Below, piece after piece: positions 10,865 to 21,662 of a stretch of DNA of 64,000 nt; the first letter of the stretch is position 1, and each line of letters opens with the position of its first letter. The DNA comes from Terana coerulea (Eukaryota; Basidiomycota; Agaricomycetes; Polyporales; Phanerochaetaceae). The notes beneath the pieces are model-generated. The model made no database searches. It was not told the origin of the DNA and was given only the letters and a program-made list of their open reading frames with translations. The translations under genes and the position numbers were made by a program. The DNA lies in assembly GCA_024811115.1 (NCBI GenBank), contig JAKOGH010000677.1, positions 88,375 to 152,374 of the forward strand, written 5' to 3'.

Positions 10865-13457
10865 ATGCAGTTCCGACGCAGGTCAGACGACCATTCAGTG
10901 TCGAGCACCCTCGACGACGATGCATTTCTTCATGAGATGGGTTACAAACCCTCCTTTAAGCGCGAATTCACGAACTTATCTACGGTGGGTCGCTTCCAGC
11001 CACTCCCTCAGAAACGGCAGTGTCTAATGTGCCTTATACAGATAAGCTTCGCCTTTTAGCATCATGGGACTATGTTCGAGTGTTGCGACGACCTTCAACA
11101 CTCCTTTGCTTTCTGGTGGACCTGCATCTGTAACCTGGTGCTGGCTTCTCGGCTCCGTCATGTGCCTAACGTTAGGTGAGTGGACATGCCGGCATTGCTG
11201 CAGGGCGACTGAGAGAGTTGCAGGTGCCAGCGTCGCCGAGATTGTCAGCGCATTTCCGACATGCGGCGGCATGTAGGTCCTTTCAGCCTCTGGGATGCCA
11301 AGTCTTGAAGCAACCGTTGAGATAGATATACCGCATCTGCTCAGCTATGTCCTCCCTCAACATCGTGCGATTGTGGGCTGGATAATCGGGTGGCTTAGCG
11401 TTCTAGGTACGTCCTTCTAACGGAACATCGCGATTGTATGTGACCTACGTGTTTTCAAGCCCAGCTCGTCGGACTGTCCTCAAGTGAATTCGGCTTGGCT
11501 AACATGATATGGGCCGCCGTGGTGACTGCGAAGGTCAGCAGGCGCAGAAATAGGCGCAAGTTAGCGATATGCTGATGGTTGAGTAGGATGGGGAGTACAC
11601 AATCACAGCGGGCAAGTCTGTCGGATTGTGCACAGGGCTCCTGATCGTCCATGGCATTCTGGTAAGTAGCAGCCCGTTTGCAGTGAATACAGTGCCTGTG
11701 AATCACGCTACATGATTTGTAGAATAGCTTTCCTACGCGTTATCTCGCAAGATTCACCTCTGGGTTCGTCATCATCAACCTCGGCACTACTTTCAGTATG
11801 TTCTTCTACTCATAGACTTGCCTCGTGTTTGGCTAATCTGCGGCGCAGTCATCATAATTGTTCTACTCGCGATGACGCCGCGCTCTGAAATGCACAACGC
11901 GGCATACGTCTTTGGTTCTGAAGGAGTAAAGAATAATACCGGTGGATGGAACAACGGCATTGCGTTCCTGTTCGGTCTTCTCAGTGTGCAATGGACGGTA
12001 TGTTCTTCATATTTATGTCCAACACGCAGAACTGAAGGTTGTCGCAATAGATGACTGTAAGGCACAGCTTTATGGTGAGTTAGTTGTGCACACTAACGAG
12101 ATCACAGGGTTACGACGCTACAGCTCACATATCGTATGTTCGTTCCTTCATCGGTCTCTAGTTATTCGACTTACCTTGTGTGGGCAACAGCGAAGAAATC
12201 AAGGGCGCAGCGTACCGCGGCACGTATTCAATCTGAATCTGCAAGTCTGTCTAACTAATTTGATGATTTCTAGCGCCGTCAGCTATCTTCATCGCCGTTA
12301 TAGGCACCGGAATCATTGGATGGATGCTCAACATTGTGCTCGTTCTCTGCTCAGGGCCATAGTTAGCATCTCTCAACATGTCAACGACTCACCTTTTAAC
12401 CTTGTCTCGGTTTGCAGTGAGAATCTACCCGGGCCCTCTGGCTCTGCCTTCCTCGAGGTAAGGCTTGCGCCTCGCCTTCATCGCAGTGGACTGATTACGC
12501 CTGTCAGATTCTCGCTTTGCGCATAGGCAAACCCGGGGCACTCTTCCTCTGGGTCCGTTCACCTTCCGCTTCTCAGCCTTTCATCTGACACACAGCACCA
12601 CTGCGCAGGCCTTCGTCTGCCTCACCGCGTTTTTCGTCTGCCAGACCGGCCTGCAAGCCGGCTCGCGCACGATCTACGCCTTCAGCCGGGACCACGGCAT
12701 GCCCGACCGCGGCTTCTTCGGGCAGACGAGCGCGCTCACGGCAACGCCGCTGCGCGCGATCTGGTTCACGACGCTGCTGAGCGTCGTGCCGAGCCTGCTC
12801 GACCTCGCGAGCCCGATCGCGGCGAACGCGATCTTCGCCATGACGGCGATGACGTTCGACCTGTCGTACATCGTGCCGATTTTCCTGTGCGTACCTCTCA
12901 GTGGGAGAGGATATGGCTGGAGGAGTATGGAGACTAATGTGCGAATGATAGACGGCGGTTGTACAGCAACCACCCCGAGGTGAACTTCAAACCGGGCCCG
13001 TTCTACATGGGCCCCGGCTGGTTCGGATGGTTCGTGAATGTGACCTGCATCCTCTGGACGCTTCTCGTCTGCGTACTATTCTCGATGCCGAATGAACTGC
13101 CCGTGACGGGCGAGAACATGAATTATGCTGCGGTGCGTTGCCAGTCACCAGCATATATGCGCTCATCGGTGGCAAACTGACGATGCTATGGATTAGGTCA
13201 TTACGGGCGGAGTGGTGCTGTTGTCTTTGTGAGTGCCGTTCTACGCAAGGATAAGCTGAGCTGCACTGATTGGCTTGTTAGGGTGTGGTATTTCTTAGGG
13301 TATGTGCACGTATCATTCTGGTGCTAAGCTTGGCTTATCTTCATACAGTGGAAACCGGCATTATCATGGGCCTGCATCCAACATAGACCATGCAGGGGAT
13401 GTGGCTTCGGCGTCTTTGGAAGATGTCAAAGAGTCGCAGGAGATGAAAGACGTGTGA
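10865..13457 (+). CDS. Amino-acid/GABA/choline-type permease P1 (APC superfamily)
   Basis: A multi-exon gene encoding a 12-helix fungal permease of the amino acid/choline transporter family (Uga4/Hnm1-like), expected in the plasma or vacuolar membrane. It starts MQFRRRSDD, with the soluble N-terminus ending in MGYKPSFKREFTNLST. Family hallmarks are GGPASVTWCW, IVSAFPTCGG, AQLCPP, ENLPGPSGSAFLE, SRTIYAFSRDHGMPDRGFFG and LYSNHPEVNFKPGPFYMG. The tail is acidic and soluble, and the gene ends at TGA 13455-13457. Fourteen or more introns can be placed, including two around a 6-nt exon (12051-12056). Two one-base insertions (TTTT at 11054-11057; CCTCCC at 11351-11357) break the frame, and one intron has a GC donor (12220). 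All other exons keep frame, so errors or very recent decay are both possible. It is convergent with M1. The substrate cannot be read from sequence. Confidence 0.85.
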
Positions 13458-13905
13458 TCACGCAAAGCTATTTTGTAAGTAGACCAAAATTCCAATGTCG
13501 CGTTGACTCTGTCTCGATCTTCATCACATTTCTTTTTGTTCTTGAACACATTGCCAAGCATTCCATTCCAGATCAACTTCTACACAACTGTCAACATCAG
13601 AGTAGTGACTGCTCATGCCTAACAAATTTAATGAACTAGATATTGTACAACAAACAACAGTAAAGTACACCACCAATGGACGGGAGCCAAAAACAATCCG
13701 CGAGATGCAATGAGCTACCAACACAACAGGAGTCCATCTGCAGCAAAGGAGAGCGATGTGAGAATGAACAGACAAGCAAGAAATGCAAGAGGCGTTGCCC
13801 AGAGGATGAATTGATCTGCAGTAGTCTGTGTGCCGATCTCGGATGCAAGTAGTGGGTTTAAGCTGTCGTGCGGCCAGTACAGCATGCACACGTCACACAA
13901 CCAGC
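13458..13905. other. Convergent 3' intergenic region
   Basis: This is the 448 bases between the stop codons of P1 and M1, so it holds both 3' UTRs. No gene is seen. Confidence 0.5.
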
Positions 13906-14987
13906 TCAAGCTTCGCCAAAGGGCTTCCGATCGGGCATGGGCGAACGGGAACGGGAACGGAGGCCACCCTTGGACGGATTGTAGTCGAGGTTGGGCACAG
14001 CGAGACCTCCAAGCGCGGGCTTGACGTCAACATCGTCGTCCATCTGTGCGTACGTTCCGAATTTGGCTGCGGAGTCGGGGGTGGTGGGCGTGCGCGGCGT
14101 GAGCTCGGTGATGAACACGGTGTTGGGGTTGAAGGTGTGACGGCCTGTGTCGTCGCGCTGCTGTCAACTGGGGTTCGGAGGACGTGTAAAGGGTAGACTT
14201 ACTCTTCCGCACGGGTATCGCAGGCAGACGCCTCTTGAAGAAGTAGAATATACCGAGCAGGATGAGAATCACGCCGATCACTCCGCCAACTGTGCCGCCC
14301 ACGATGGCTGCAATGTGCTTGTGGTTGGAGGAGGACGCGCCTGCGAGGTCGCCTGCCACGGAAGTGGGGGTGGGTAGTGCAATATCAGGTTGTGGGACGT
14401 AGTACCTTCAGACGAGATGTCAATGAAACGACAGCCGAGTATCCGATGTACCACGCACACAATATCCGTCAGGTGCATCACAGGATTCTTCACTCCGCCC
14501 TCCCCTCCAAATATCGTCTCGTTGAAGAAGTCTACGTCGCGCAGGGTGAGGCGTAGAGTATGGGAGCCGTTTCCACCCGCGACATAATCGCCAAACAGGC
14601 TGCACTGAGGGTCTGTGCTGTAGAGCGGCAAAGATTCGATCTCCTGATCGTCGATGAAGACTTGAACGATGCCGCTGGCGTTGTTCTGCAGGCCGTAGAC
14701 GACTACGCGGTTGCCTAGAACCCGTGGTCATTGTCAAACCCGCAGGGAAGGGACAATCTACGTGAGGACGCACCAGTGAACGAGACCTTTGCTGAAGCGT
14801 TCACTGTCGAAGTCCAGTGGTCGACTGTCGAGCAAGCTGCGTTGGTGCCCGTGTTCCACGCGTCCGTCGGCGTAAACTCTACCTCTGTGTAGAAATCGAC
14901 GCTGACGACCTTCTGCAAATCCGCCGCGACAACTGCGAGCGTCGAGAACAGGAGAAGCGCAGCGGCTAAGGCACGGTAGGAGAACAT
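13906..14987 (-). CDS. M-family type-I membrane protein M1
   Basis: Exons 14987-14774, 14714-14459, 14405-14203 and 14144-13906 join to 303 residues without a break. It has a signal peptide (about 1-22), then an ectodomain with C-x-T-V-D-H-W-T ending FTG at exon 1, a NRVVVYGLQNNASG-type strand opening exon 2, and MHLTDI closing it. A YYVPQ linker leads to a single membrane helix (IAAIVGGTVGGVIGVILILL) with a basic stop-transfer. The cytoplasmic tail holds ITELTPR and YAQMDDD, and ends in Ser/Arg repeats (RSRSRSP). Several N-glycosylation sequons are seen. Four paralogues share this plan and its intron positions. The family has no function I recognise; a cell-surface receptor or cargo receptor is possible. 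An upstream in-frame ATG (15041) exists, but 14987 gives the better signal peptide. Confidence 0.75.
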
Positions 14988-16295
14988 GACGGCGACAACC
15001 AAGAGCGGGCTGAAGGCGTCCAGGACGGTTTTAGACGGCATCAGAGCGTCTCACAGTGTGGGTATCCATGGCCGGGCGTGCCAGGGGAGCAGTTTGGGTA
15101 AGACAGTCGCACGACGATAAGTGGGAAGGGTCGGTTGGCAATATGGCATCAATTACCTCACTATCTGCGAACGCCAGCTAATTCACATCCGTGAGAAATG
15201 CGCTGATATCTTGAGTGCAGACACTGCGAACACCAGATGAACGCCTCCAGAGCGGGCGTGAGCGGGGGCGAGTCTGATATGTAGAAGCGTTTTAGATCTG
15301 AGCGAGGTGTCGAAGAGAGACGGGAGGGCCGAAGGTGAGAGCCGTTCAGTGTTCAATCCCTGGCCTTGTAAAGGGCCAAGAAATAGTGAAGAAATTCCTG
15401 TGGATCGCTGAACGAGGTGGGTGTGTCACAGTCTAAGACATGGTGGTTGCAAGAAGGAGCAGAAGGTGTCAGACTTGGTGGCAGGGGGTTCGAACATTGT
15501 CGTTTGCGAGACTCATCGGAGCGGACGGCAGCATGTTCGGCCAATGCTCGGCAGCGGAGCGCGCGGCGTTTCCCGTGATGCATTGGACGGATCAAAAGTA
15601 TAAGACTGGCTGCTCCGTCGCTTCCCCCAAGAGATGGTCCTTCAGTCCCTTGCGCAAACGGACATTTGAATGGAGGCCTTCTGTGCAATGCACTTCACGG
15701 AGAAATCAAATGCGTTGCTGGAGAAATGTCAAATCTCCTCAACTTAGATTCGCGCGCTGTTTGATTATCCCACGTTTGCCCGGCTGGAAGTCACGCTGAC
15801 CCTGCCGCTGCTTGCGAATAAACTGCGGCTCGGCCGGTGTCAATCCCTACGGCATTAGGATTAGCCCACAGCCACAACACGAGCACACCGACTGCGGTCT
15901 CCGACCAACCTCCGCGAGGAGGACCCTCAAGTTTTCTACGGGCGTCTTGCTTACATAAGCGCCACATAGTAAATACTAGACCTTTGTGGCGCAATCGCCA
16001 TCTTTCCGCTGTTCTGGCCATGAAACCCATATATTTGTCTCGCTCAGGCCAGCTTTACATTTTTGATAGTTTCGGGATATTTTGCCCTTAAAGTCCGGAC
16101 GCTCGAACAACAGTCGGAGCGAACAAGCGAACGCCGCAGATCAGAATCATGGTGGTAACCGCTAGCGCTGAGTCTTTGGCGCCCGACTTGTGGCGTGGCG
16201 GATGTTGAGTTCGCCGGCTTCTCTTTTCTACTACACACGCCCCGGGTCCCCCTGCCCACCCATCCCTCGCCCTCATCCCTGGTTTCCGTCGAAGG
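14988..16295. other. Divergent promoter region, no gene seen
   Basis: This lies between the starts of M1 (minus) and Z1 (plus). The frames here are short and have no supporting features. Confidence 0.4.
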
Positions 16296-18713
16296 ATGCT
16301 TGAACCACAGCTTTCAACTTGCCATGAAGCTATGCCAGGTGTGCAGCACCCTCAACTCGGCTACGAGAGTGTATCTCCTGATCTTCGCGGTGAATTAGGT
16401 GCTATGGGAAACACCAACGCTAAATCCGCGGTTGCAGGAGTCACTTTACGACAGCAGGATCCTCTCAGTCTGATTCCTGGTGCGTCACAGCTTTACATTC
16501 TGCATCTCGTCTTCTGAATTTCCCTCGCAGAGATCGTGGCACGCACTGCGCAGTATAGTCGGCCACCCCAAACAGTGACGCAGATGGTCATGAAAGCGAA
16601 GGTACGAGATCGAAATATCAATGCTCGGCCAACGCTGAAGCTATCTAGCAGATATTCCAACGACCTCGCGATACCTCTGTGCCACCAATAGCATTCCTCG
16701 AAGACGCCGCGGACAGCCCGCCACGTAAGCGGGTCAGATTGAGTAAAGTCCATGGAAACGCATCAGACATTGAAGAGGAGGAAGAACTTGAAGTAGACGA
16801 GCTTCTGGAGACGGGCGAGGGAGATGAAGACAGCTCCGCTGTGCTCAACTCGTTGGCACCTGAGGAGGCTTGCGCATTGCCGGCCAGCGCCGTTGTCAAA
16901 TGTGAAGAAGAGCCAGCTGATACAACCATGCTCCGGCCTCAAAAGCATGTTCACTTTGTCTCCGTCGCTTCAGGCCTCGCTGAACAGAACCAAGGGTCAA
17001 CATCGACGCAGCTCGAACAAGCGCCAGTAGGGTCTCATGACCTGCAAGAAGCTCCGCCGTCCACATCTGCGAGAAAGCTGACTATCAAGATACGCCCACG
17101 ACCTCCACCTCTCAGTCCAGAAGAACCCTTGTCTACACGTCAGAAGCGCAAGCGCACGAAAGTACAACCTTCCACAGCGGTAGCGGAGAAAGGCAAGACT
17201 GTGACGGGCAAGAGCAAGACCACAAAAACTAAGCCAGAAGACAAGCCGAAGATCAGGACCAGTACCAAAGGGAAGACGAAAGAGAAGGTGAAAGAGAAGG
17301 TCAAGACCGCTACAAAAGCGAAGACCAAGGTCTCCGAGAAGGAAAAGCCCAAGCAAAAGGCTGCGAAGCCTAAAAGGCCTCTACGAAAGCTGGACCTTCT
17401 AACTCTCTAACGGATAAACCTATCTTTGAGGAAGACGTTCCGGAAGCGACAGGCAAGGGCAAGGCTTCGCGCCGCAAGCGACCCACAGCGACCCCTCCTA
17501 GTGAGACAGAGGAGTTCCAGCTTATCATCCCTACGTTCGAGGAGCGTAGTGGGCCGTATCATTTCTCCTTTGCTCTTCCAGAAGCCGTTACGAACAGCCA
17601 GCCAGTACCAGGCAGGCTAGTTCCGTCAGACCAATTGGCCCTTCTTCGCCAAGACTCAGGATTCACTTCGTCTTCCGACGATGAGTCGGACCACGAAGAG
17701 ATCCCCGCGTGGCGCAGTGGTACCCTTCGATACAGGCAGAGGTCATTCCACGACAGCAGGGTTTTGCATCACCGTCAAGCTCTGTCACAGGTTCCACTAC
17801 TTCCGAGCATCTCAACCCTGCGTACCCTACCTACCCGGCTCTTGGGAACTGGGTGACCACATCAGCGCCGCTACAACGAGCCCCACTTCCCAGTCCGCTC
17901 GCAATCGTTGCCTCTGGTCCCATAATGTATTGTCCGCAACCCCCGCCCACGCCTTCGCCTGCACCGTCTCCCGCACCAAACCCCGCACCGATCGCATATC
18001 GCGCAATACTACCGTATCCTTCACCTTCGACCACACATGCGTCCAGCCCGCCGCCGCCGCCGCCGCCAAGCGCCTCGCCCGTGCCACCGAGCGTAAGTCC
18101 TGCGCCGCCACCACCACCGCCTGCGCCCGCGCCCACGCCCGTTGCCACGCCCGACGCATTCGCGGTGCGGGTCAAGAAGGAGGAATTCGACAGTACGCTC
18201 GAGCGGAAATTTGTTCCCTCGACGTACGCGTACGGCTCCCTCGCGCATCCCAACAACCAGGGCCCGAAGATTGAGCAGATCGAGATCGAGTTGGACGACG
18301 AAGACCAGGACGACGAGGTGGTGGAGCTTAACGGGAAACCCGTGCCCAAGGTTCCCGCTGGGCGACCGTATGGCGTCAAGTGTGGCAAGTGTGAGGCGTG
18401 GTTCGCTGAGTACGTATTCTCGTGACGATGTGTAGGTTTGGGGGCTGATTGGATCGTATTTCTAGGTTAAGATTGTTTGATATTCATATGGCGAATGTGC
18501 ACCCGATTCAAGGTCAGTGAAGCCAAGTTTTCCTTGCGATCCAACTCAACTCAACTTTGTTGCACTTGATAGGCTATCCATGTACGGGTTGTCTGCGGGT
18601 CTTTCCGAATCTACTACATATGCAGGCGCATGCCAAGTACGCCCATAAGGTACGTTCTGTTGTGTCGACATCTCGCTATCTCACTCACGGGCTGCTCAAT
18701 CCAGTACGACTAG
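16296..18713 (+). CDS. C2H2 zinc-finger protein Z1
   Basis: Exons 16296-16479, 16531-16601, 16649-18409, 18466-18512, 18573-18649 and 18705-18713 give about 716 residues. The order is an acidic region (EEEEELEVDELLE), a long Lys-rich basic segment with KTK/KEK repeats, an acidic Ser patch, a Pro-rich stretch (PPPPPPP), an acidic DDEDQDDE patch, and two C-terminal fingers. Finger 1 is C-x2-C-x12-H-x4-H (CGKCEAWFAE / LRLFDIHMANVH), split by an intron; finger 2 starts CTGC. It is likely a nuclear DNA-binding regulator. Two single-base deletions must be corrected to keep frame (A run at 17372-17375, C run at 17703-17706); the exon total is exactly two bases short of a multiple of three. Two paralogues lie at 34.7-35.3 and 39.9-40.7 kb. 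Confidence 0.75.
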
Positions 18714-19174
18714 TGAACGCGAGTGAGCTGCTGAGCAGCAACCACACATTCTTGAGCATGACTTTCGTATGTTAGTCGTGATAACCGTATTGCTGTCTAG
18801 GTGATCGAAGTATGGACATATTGTAGGATTGGATTAATATCATCAAGGTTCGCCATTTATGTGCGTCTTACATCTATCTCGCACTGTCTACGGATACCAG
18901 GAGTTTGTGGTAAGGAGTTCTCGGGGTCCATGCCGGCCGCTGATGCTTGCCGACGCTTTCCCATTTTGGCAAGTCCAGCTTTCTCAGAACCGCCGTTGTA
19001 CGCACACAGAGCATCTATTCAGAATGACTCAACGCGACAGTTCGAGTCACGTCGACTTTGTGAGTCGGTCAGCCTCAACTCCTGACCGAGAAAAACCACA
19101 CCGCCGTTTCCGCTACAACGCTCCGCTACTCCGAAGACGGAACGCCGACCACTGGCATCGAGGTCCATACATTC
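18714..19174. other. Intergenic, no gene seen
   Basis: No supported coding sequence. It may include 5' exons of the uncharacterised gene that follows. Confidence 0.3.
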
Positions 19175-21339
19175 ATGCCCCCTTCCTTGAACATGGAAAA
19201 ATCGAATCCCGACTCGAAAGCTCCACCAAACCCCAACGCATCTCCACGCACACCATCTACACATGCGACAGAATGGGCGGCGACTTCGTGGCTCACCTGT
19301 TTGTCGACTTTCTTCGCGACCGCCTTGGACCCCCTCATCCACTACGACGCTCCGACTAAGACTTTCTCTGACCAATGCTTCAACAAAAGTCGGTCCAACT
19401 CCTGCGCTTGCACGTTTGCGTCTTCGGAGCCCTGGAAGCTCATCTCCGCATTTGAACAGAACTCCACACCATCCCCTACCAAGGTCCCGGGCGTGGGAAG
19501 CATATTGGCCCTCGCCCGAAGCCTCGATTATATTCTTCGTCTGCTCCGATTCAGTCATTGTAACGGTGGATGACCAGCCTAGAGCAACCATTCCCGCGCA
19601 ACTTTCCCCCGTCCTCGTGAAGGTCGTGCTTGTCGTGTCGTCACCGGCAGCTGCCTGCGTTGAGGCTAGCTCTTCCCTTCCCACCTCCTGCACACCGGGC
19701 GAGAGAGCCGAGAACCACAGAGCGGAGCCTACGATCAACATTACCATGCAGCAAGGCAAGTACACTTCCGAGATCGAAGCATTCGTGACGCAATACAAGA
19801 AGGGGAATCAGGGAGATCTCAGAGTTCTCTGGGATTGGATGTCTTCTCACTCGTACGATTTTATTTGTATGCTACGGTTACGTTGTACTCAGTTACCTTT
19901 ATAGGTGGGCATTTCGGCGCGGCGAATACTCGAAGCACAACTACTCCGATCATCTGCAGCTTATACGTGTCTTTTTTGGAAGGAGGAGTCGAGGCAGATT
20001 CGACCATTGTCTCGGATGCGCAACGTTTGGCGTTGGTCGGTTATATGCTCACTGTAGCCTTGCAACCAATTACGACGTCTTTTGTCGGAAAAGTTGAACA
20101 TACTCCAGACGATCATGAAAGATGCAGCATCACGGGAATTGTCCTCTCGTGCGGCCGTCTTCGAAACCCATCCCTCGTCCTCCTATCTATGCAACTCTCT
20201 GTTCGCGTCGACAAGAAGTGACATCGCATATCTCATCACCCCGTTACCCTCCGAAGATCCTTCCTGCGATGACGGCAGGCTGAGTTTCGTTGAATTCCTT
20301 CGCTTCTTGATCGACCTCTACCAAAAAATCATAGCTGAGCTAAAAGCCTACGAGACATCCCTCGGCTGCTTCACATCCGCGAACGGGAAGTCTCACGCGG
20401 CGTACGAACATCTCTTAACCGCCCTTTTCTTAGTGGAGTCCGCCCGCACCATCAGCAGTCAGAATAATCTCAAGAGGCAATTTGAAGAAATCCGGCTTGT
20501 CGAAGAGCATCGCTCCCAGTGCTGCCGAGTGTTTTGGTATCCTTCCACGATACTGTACGCTGCGCATTTCCTCTTCAACACAGTCAGAAAACTTGGAACT
20601 CCCTTGGCAATCAAGATTGTCGTCGCGGAAAAGAAGATTTCCATATCTGACGTCAAGATTTCAGAGGACGGAACGGACGACGCCTTCTTCGTCAGGAATT
20701 ATTGTGCGACAGTGTTACGTGAACTAAATCTAAACTACTCAGATGTCTCACCTGCGCATCGGATCCTTCCTGTCCTGAAGAACTTCCACAGCTTCTTGCA
20801 ACGTCACGCAGACAAATACCCGAGTACATTCAAGGCCGGCCAAGTCGTATTCGGCCACACCACTTTTCCAACTACAATACACGCCCACGCTGCGACGAAT
20901 GCTACCTTGGTACTTGTTCGGCCCGATCGCGTAAAGGCAGGCAACGGACGCGAATGACCTCACGTTGACGTCGATCCGGAAGTGCGGCGCGTCTTTGAAC
21001 AGGTGGGTGACCATTGTGTATGTGTACATATCATACCGACGCTAACCTGCATATCCCCAGATCGCTGACTCGAAGGCAGAACATGCTGAGAGAGAGTTCG
21101 TCAAGATCGGGACGAGGGAGTGCTGCGACGTGTGCGAGCTCGCAGAAAGCGTGCTCGCCAACGCTCCGAGCAAGATGGCGACGACGTCAACTCTATCCTT
21201 GACCAAGACTCTCCCGCTTTGTTTCCTTCCTCCGTGGCTCCCTCAGCATTGCGTTGAGGCAGTCAACCAGCGCCTCGCTGTCACAGTCCAGAAACAATAC
21301 CGTGCTCTGGGCAAAAATTCTCCATCGATGCCGCTCTAG
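19175..21339 (+). pseudogene. Uncharacterised gene, possibly broken
   Basis: A run of coding-like sequence in one direction: a frame from 19175 (contains SWLTCLSTFFATALDPL), a second from about 19560 (contains IEAFVTQYKKGN and LWDWMSSHSYDFI), an intron near 19870-19905, then the long frame 20082-20957 (contains FLRFLIDLYQKIIAELKAYE and CCRVFWYPSTILYAAHFLF). A gtgggt..ccccag intron follows, with a last exon containing ECCDVCELAESVL. To read it as one protein one must cross a TAG near 20058 and a TGA at 20955-20957, plus one frame change near 19560. I recognise no domain. It is either a decayed gene or one damaged by sequence errors. Confidence 0.4.
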
Positions 21340-21662
21340 GCTGAAATGTGAAAACCGCACCTGGGGTAGCGTTTGGCATTTAGAACGTCATACCTTTTCA
21401 GTCTTTTCCATGGGATGCATCGCTAGGGGCGTTGAAAACGCATGAAGAGTGGCAGTATTTCACTCCCCACCTTCCCAGCCGCCAACTTGTCTTTTTGGCG
21501 TACACGACGACGCACGACCGACATGTCTGCGCCAAGTACGCACTCTACGTTGAATTCTTGCCATATCTGTGAGAAGATCTGGATCTTCCATAGGCTAGGC
21601 GTACAGGACTCCTTAATGTTGTAGAGTACATCTATGGGCGTCCACAAGGCATGTCGAGCTAC
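21340..21662. other. Convergent 3' region
   Basis: Between the end of the uncharacterised plus-strand gene and the end of P2. No gene is seen. Confidence 0.35.

Noticed and set aside
14027..14631. M1 intron at gtactacgtccc (14405)
   Set aside because: The paralogues show that GTACTACGTCCCACAA is coding (YYVPQ); the real intron ends just before it and starts at 14458.
19019..19798. A 259-residue minus-strand open frame
   Set aside because: It overlaps better-looking plus-strand coding sequence, has no splice context or motif, and its Arg/Gly/Cys-rich composition is typical of an antisense shadow.
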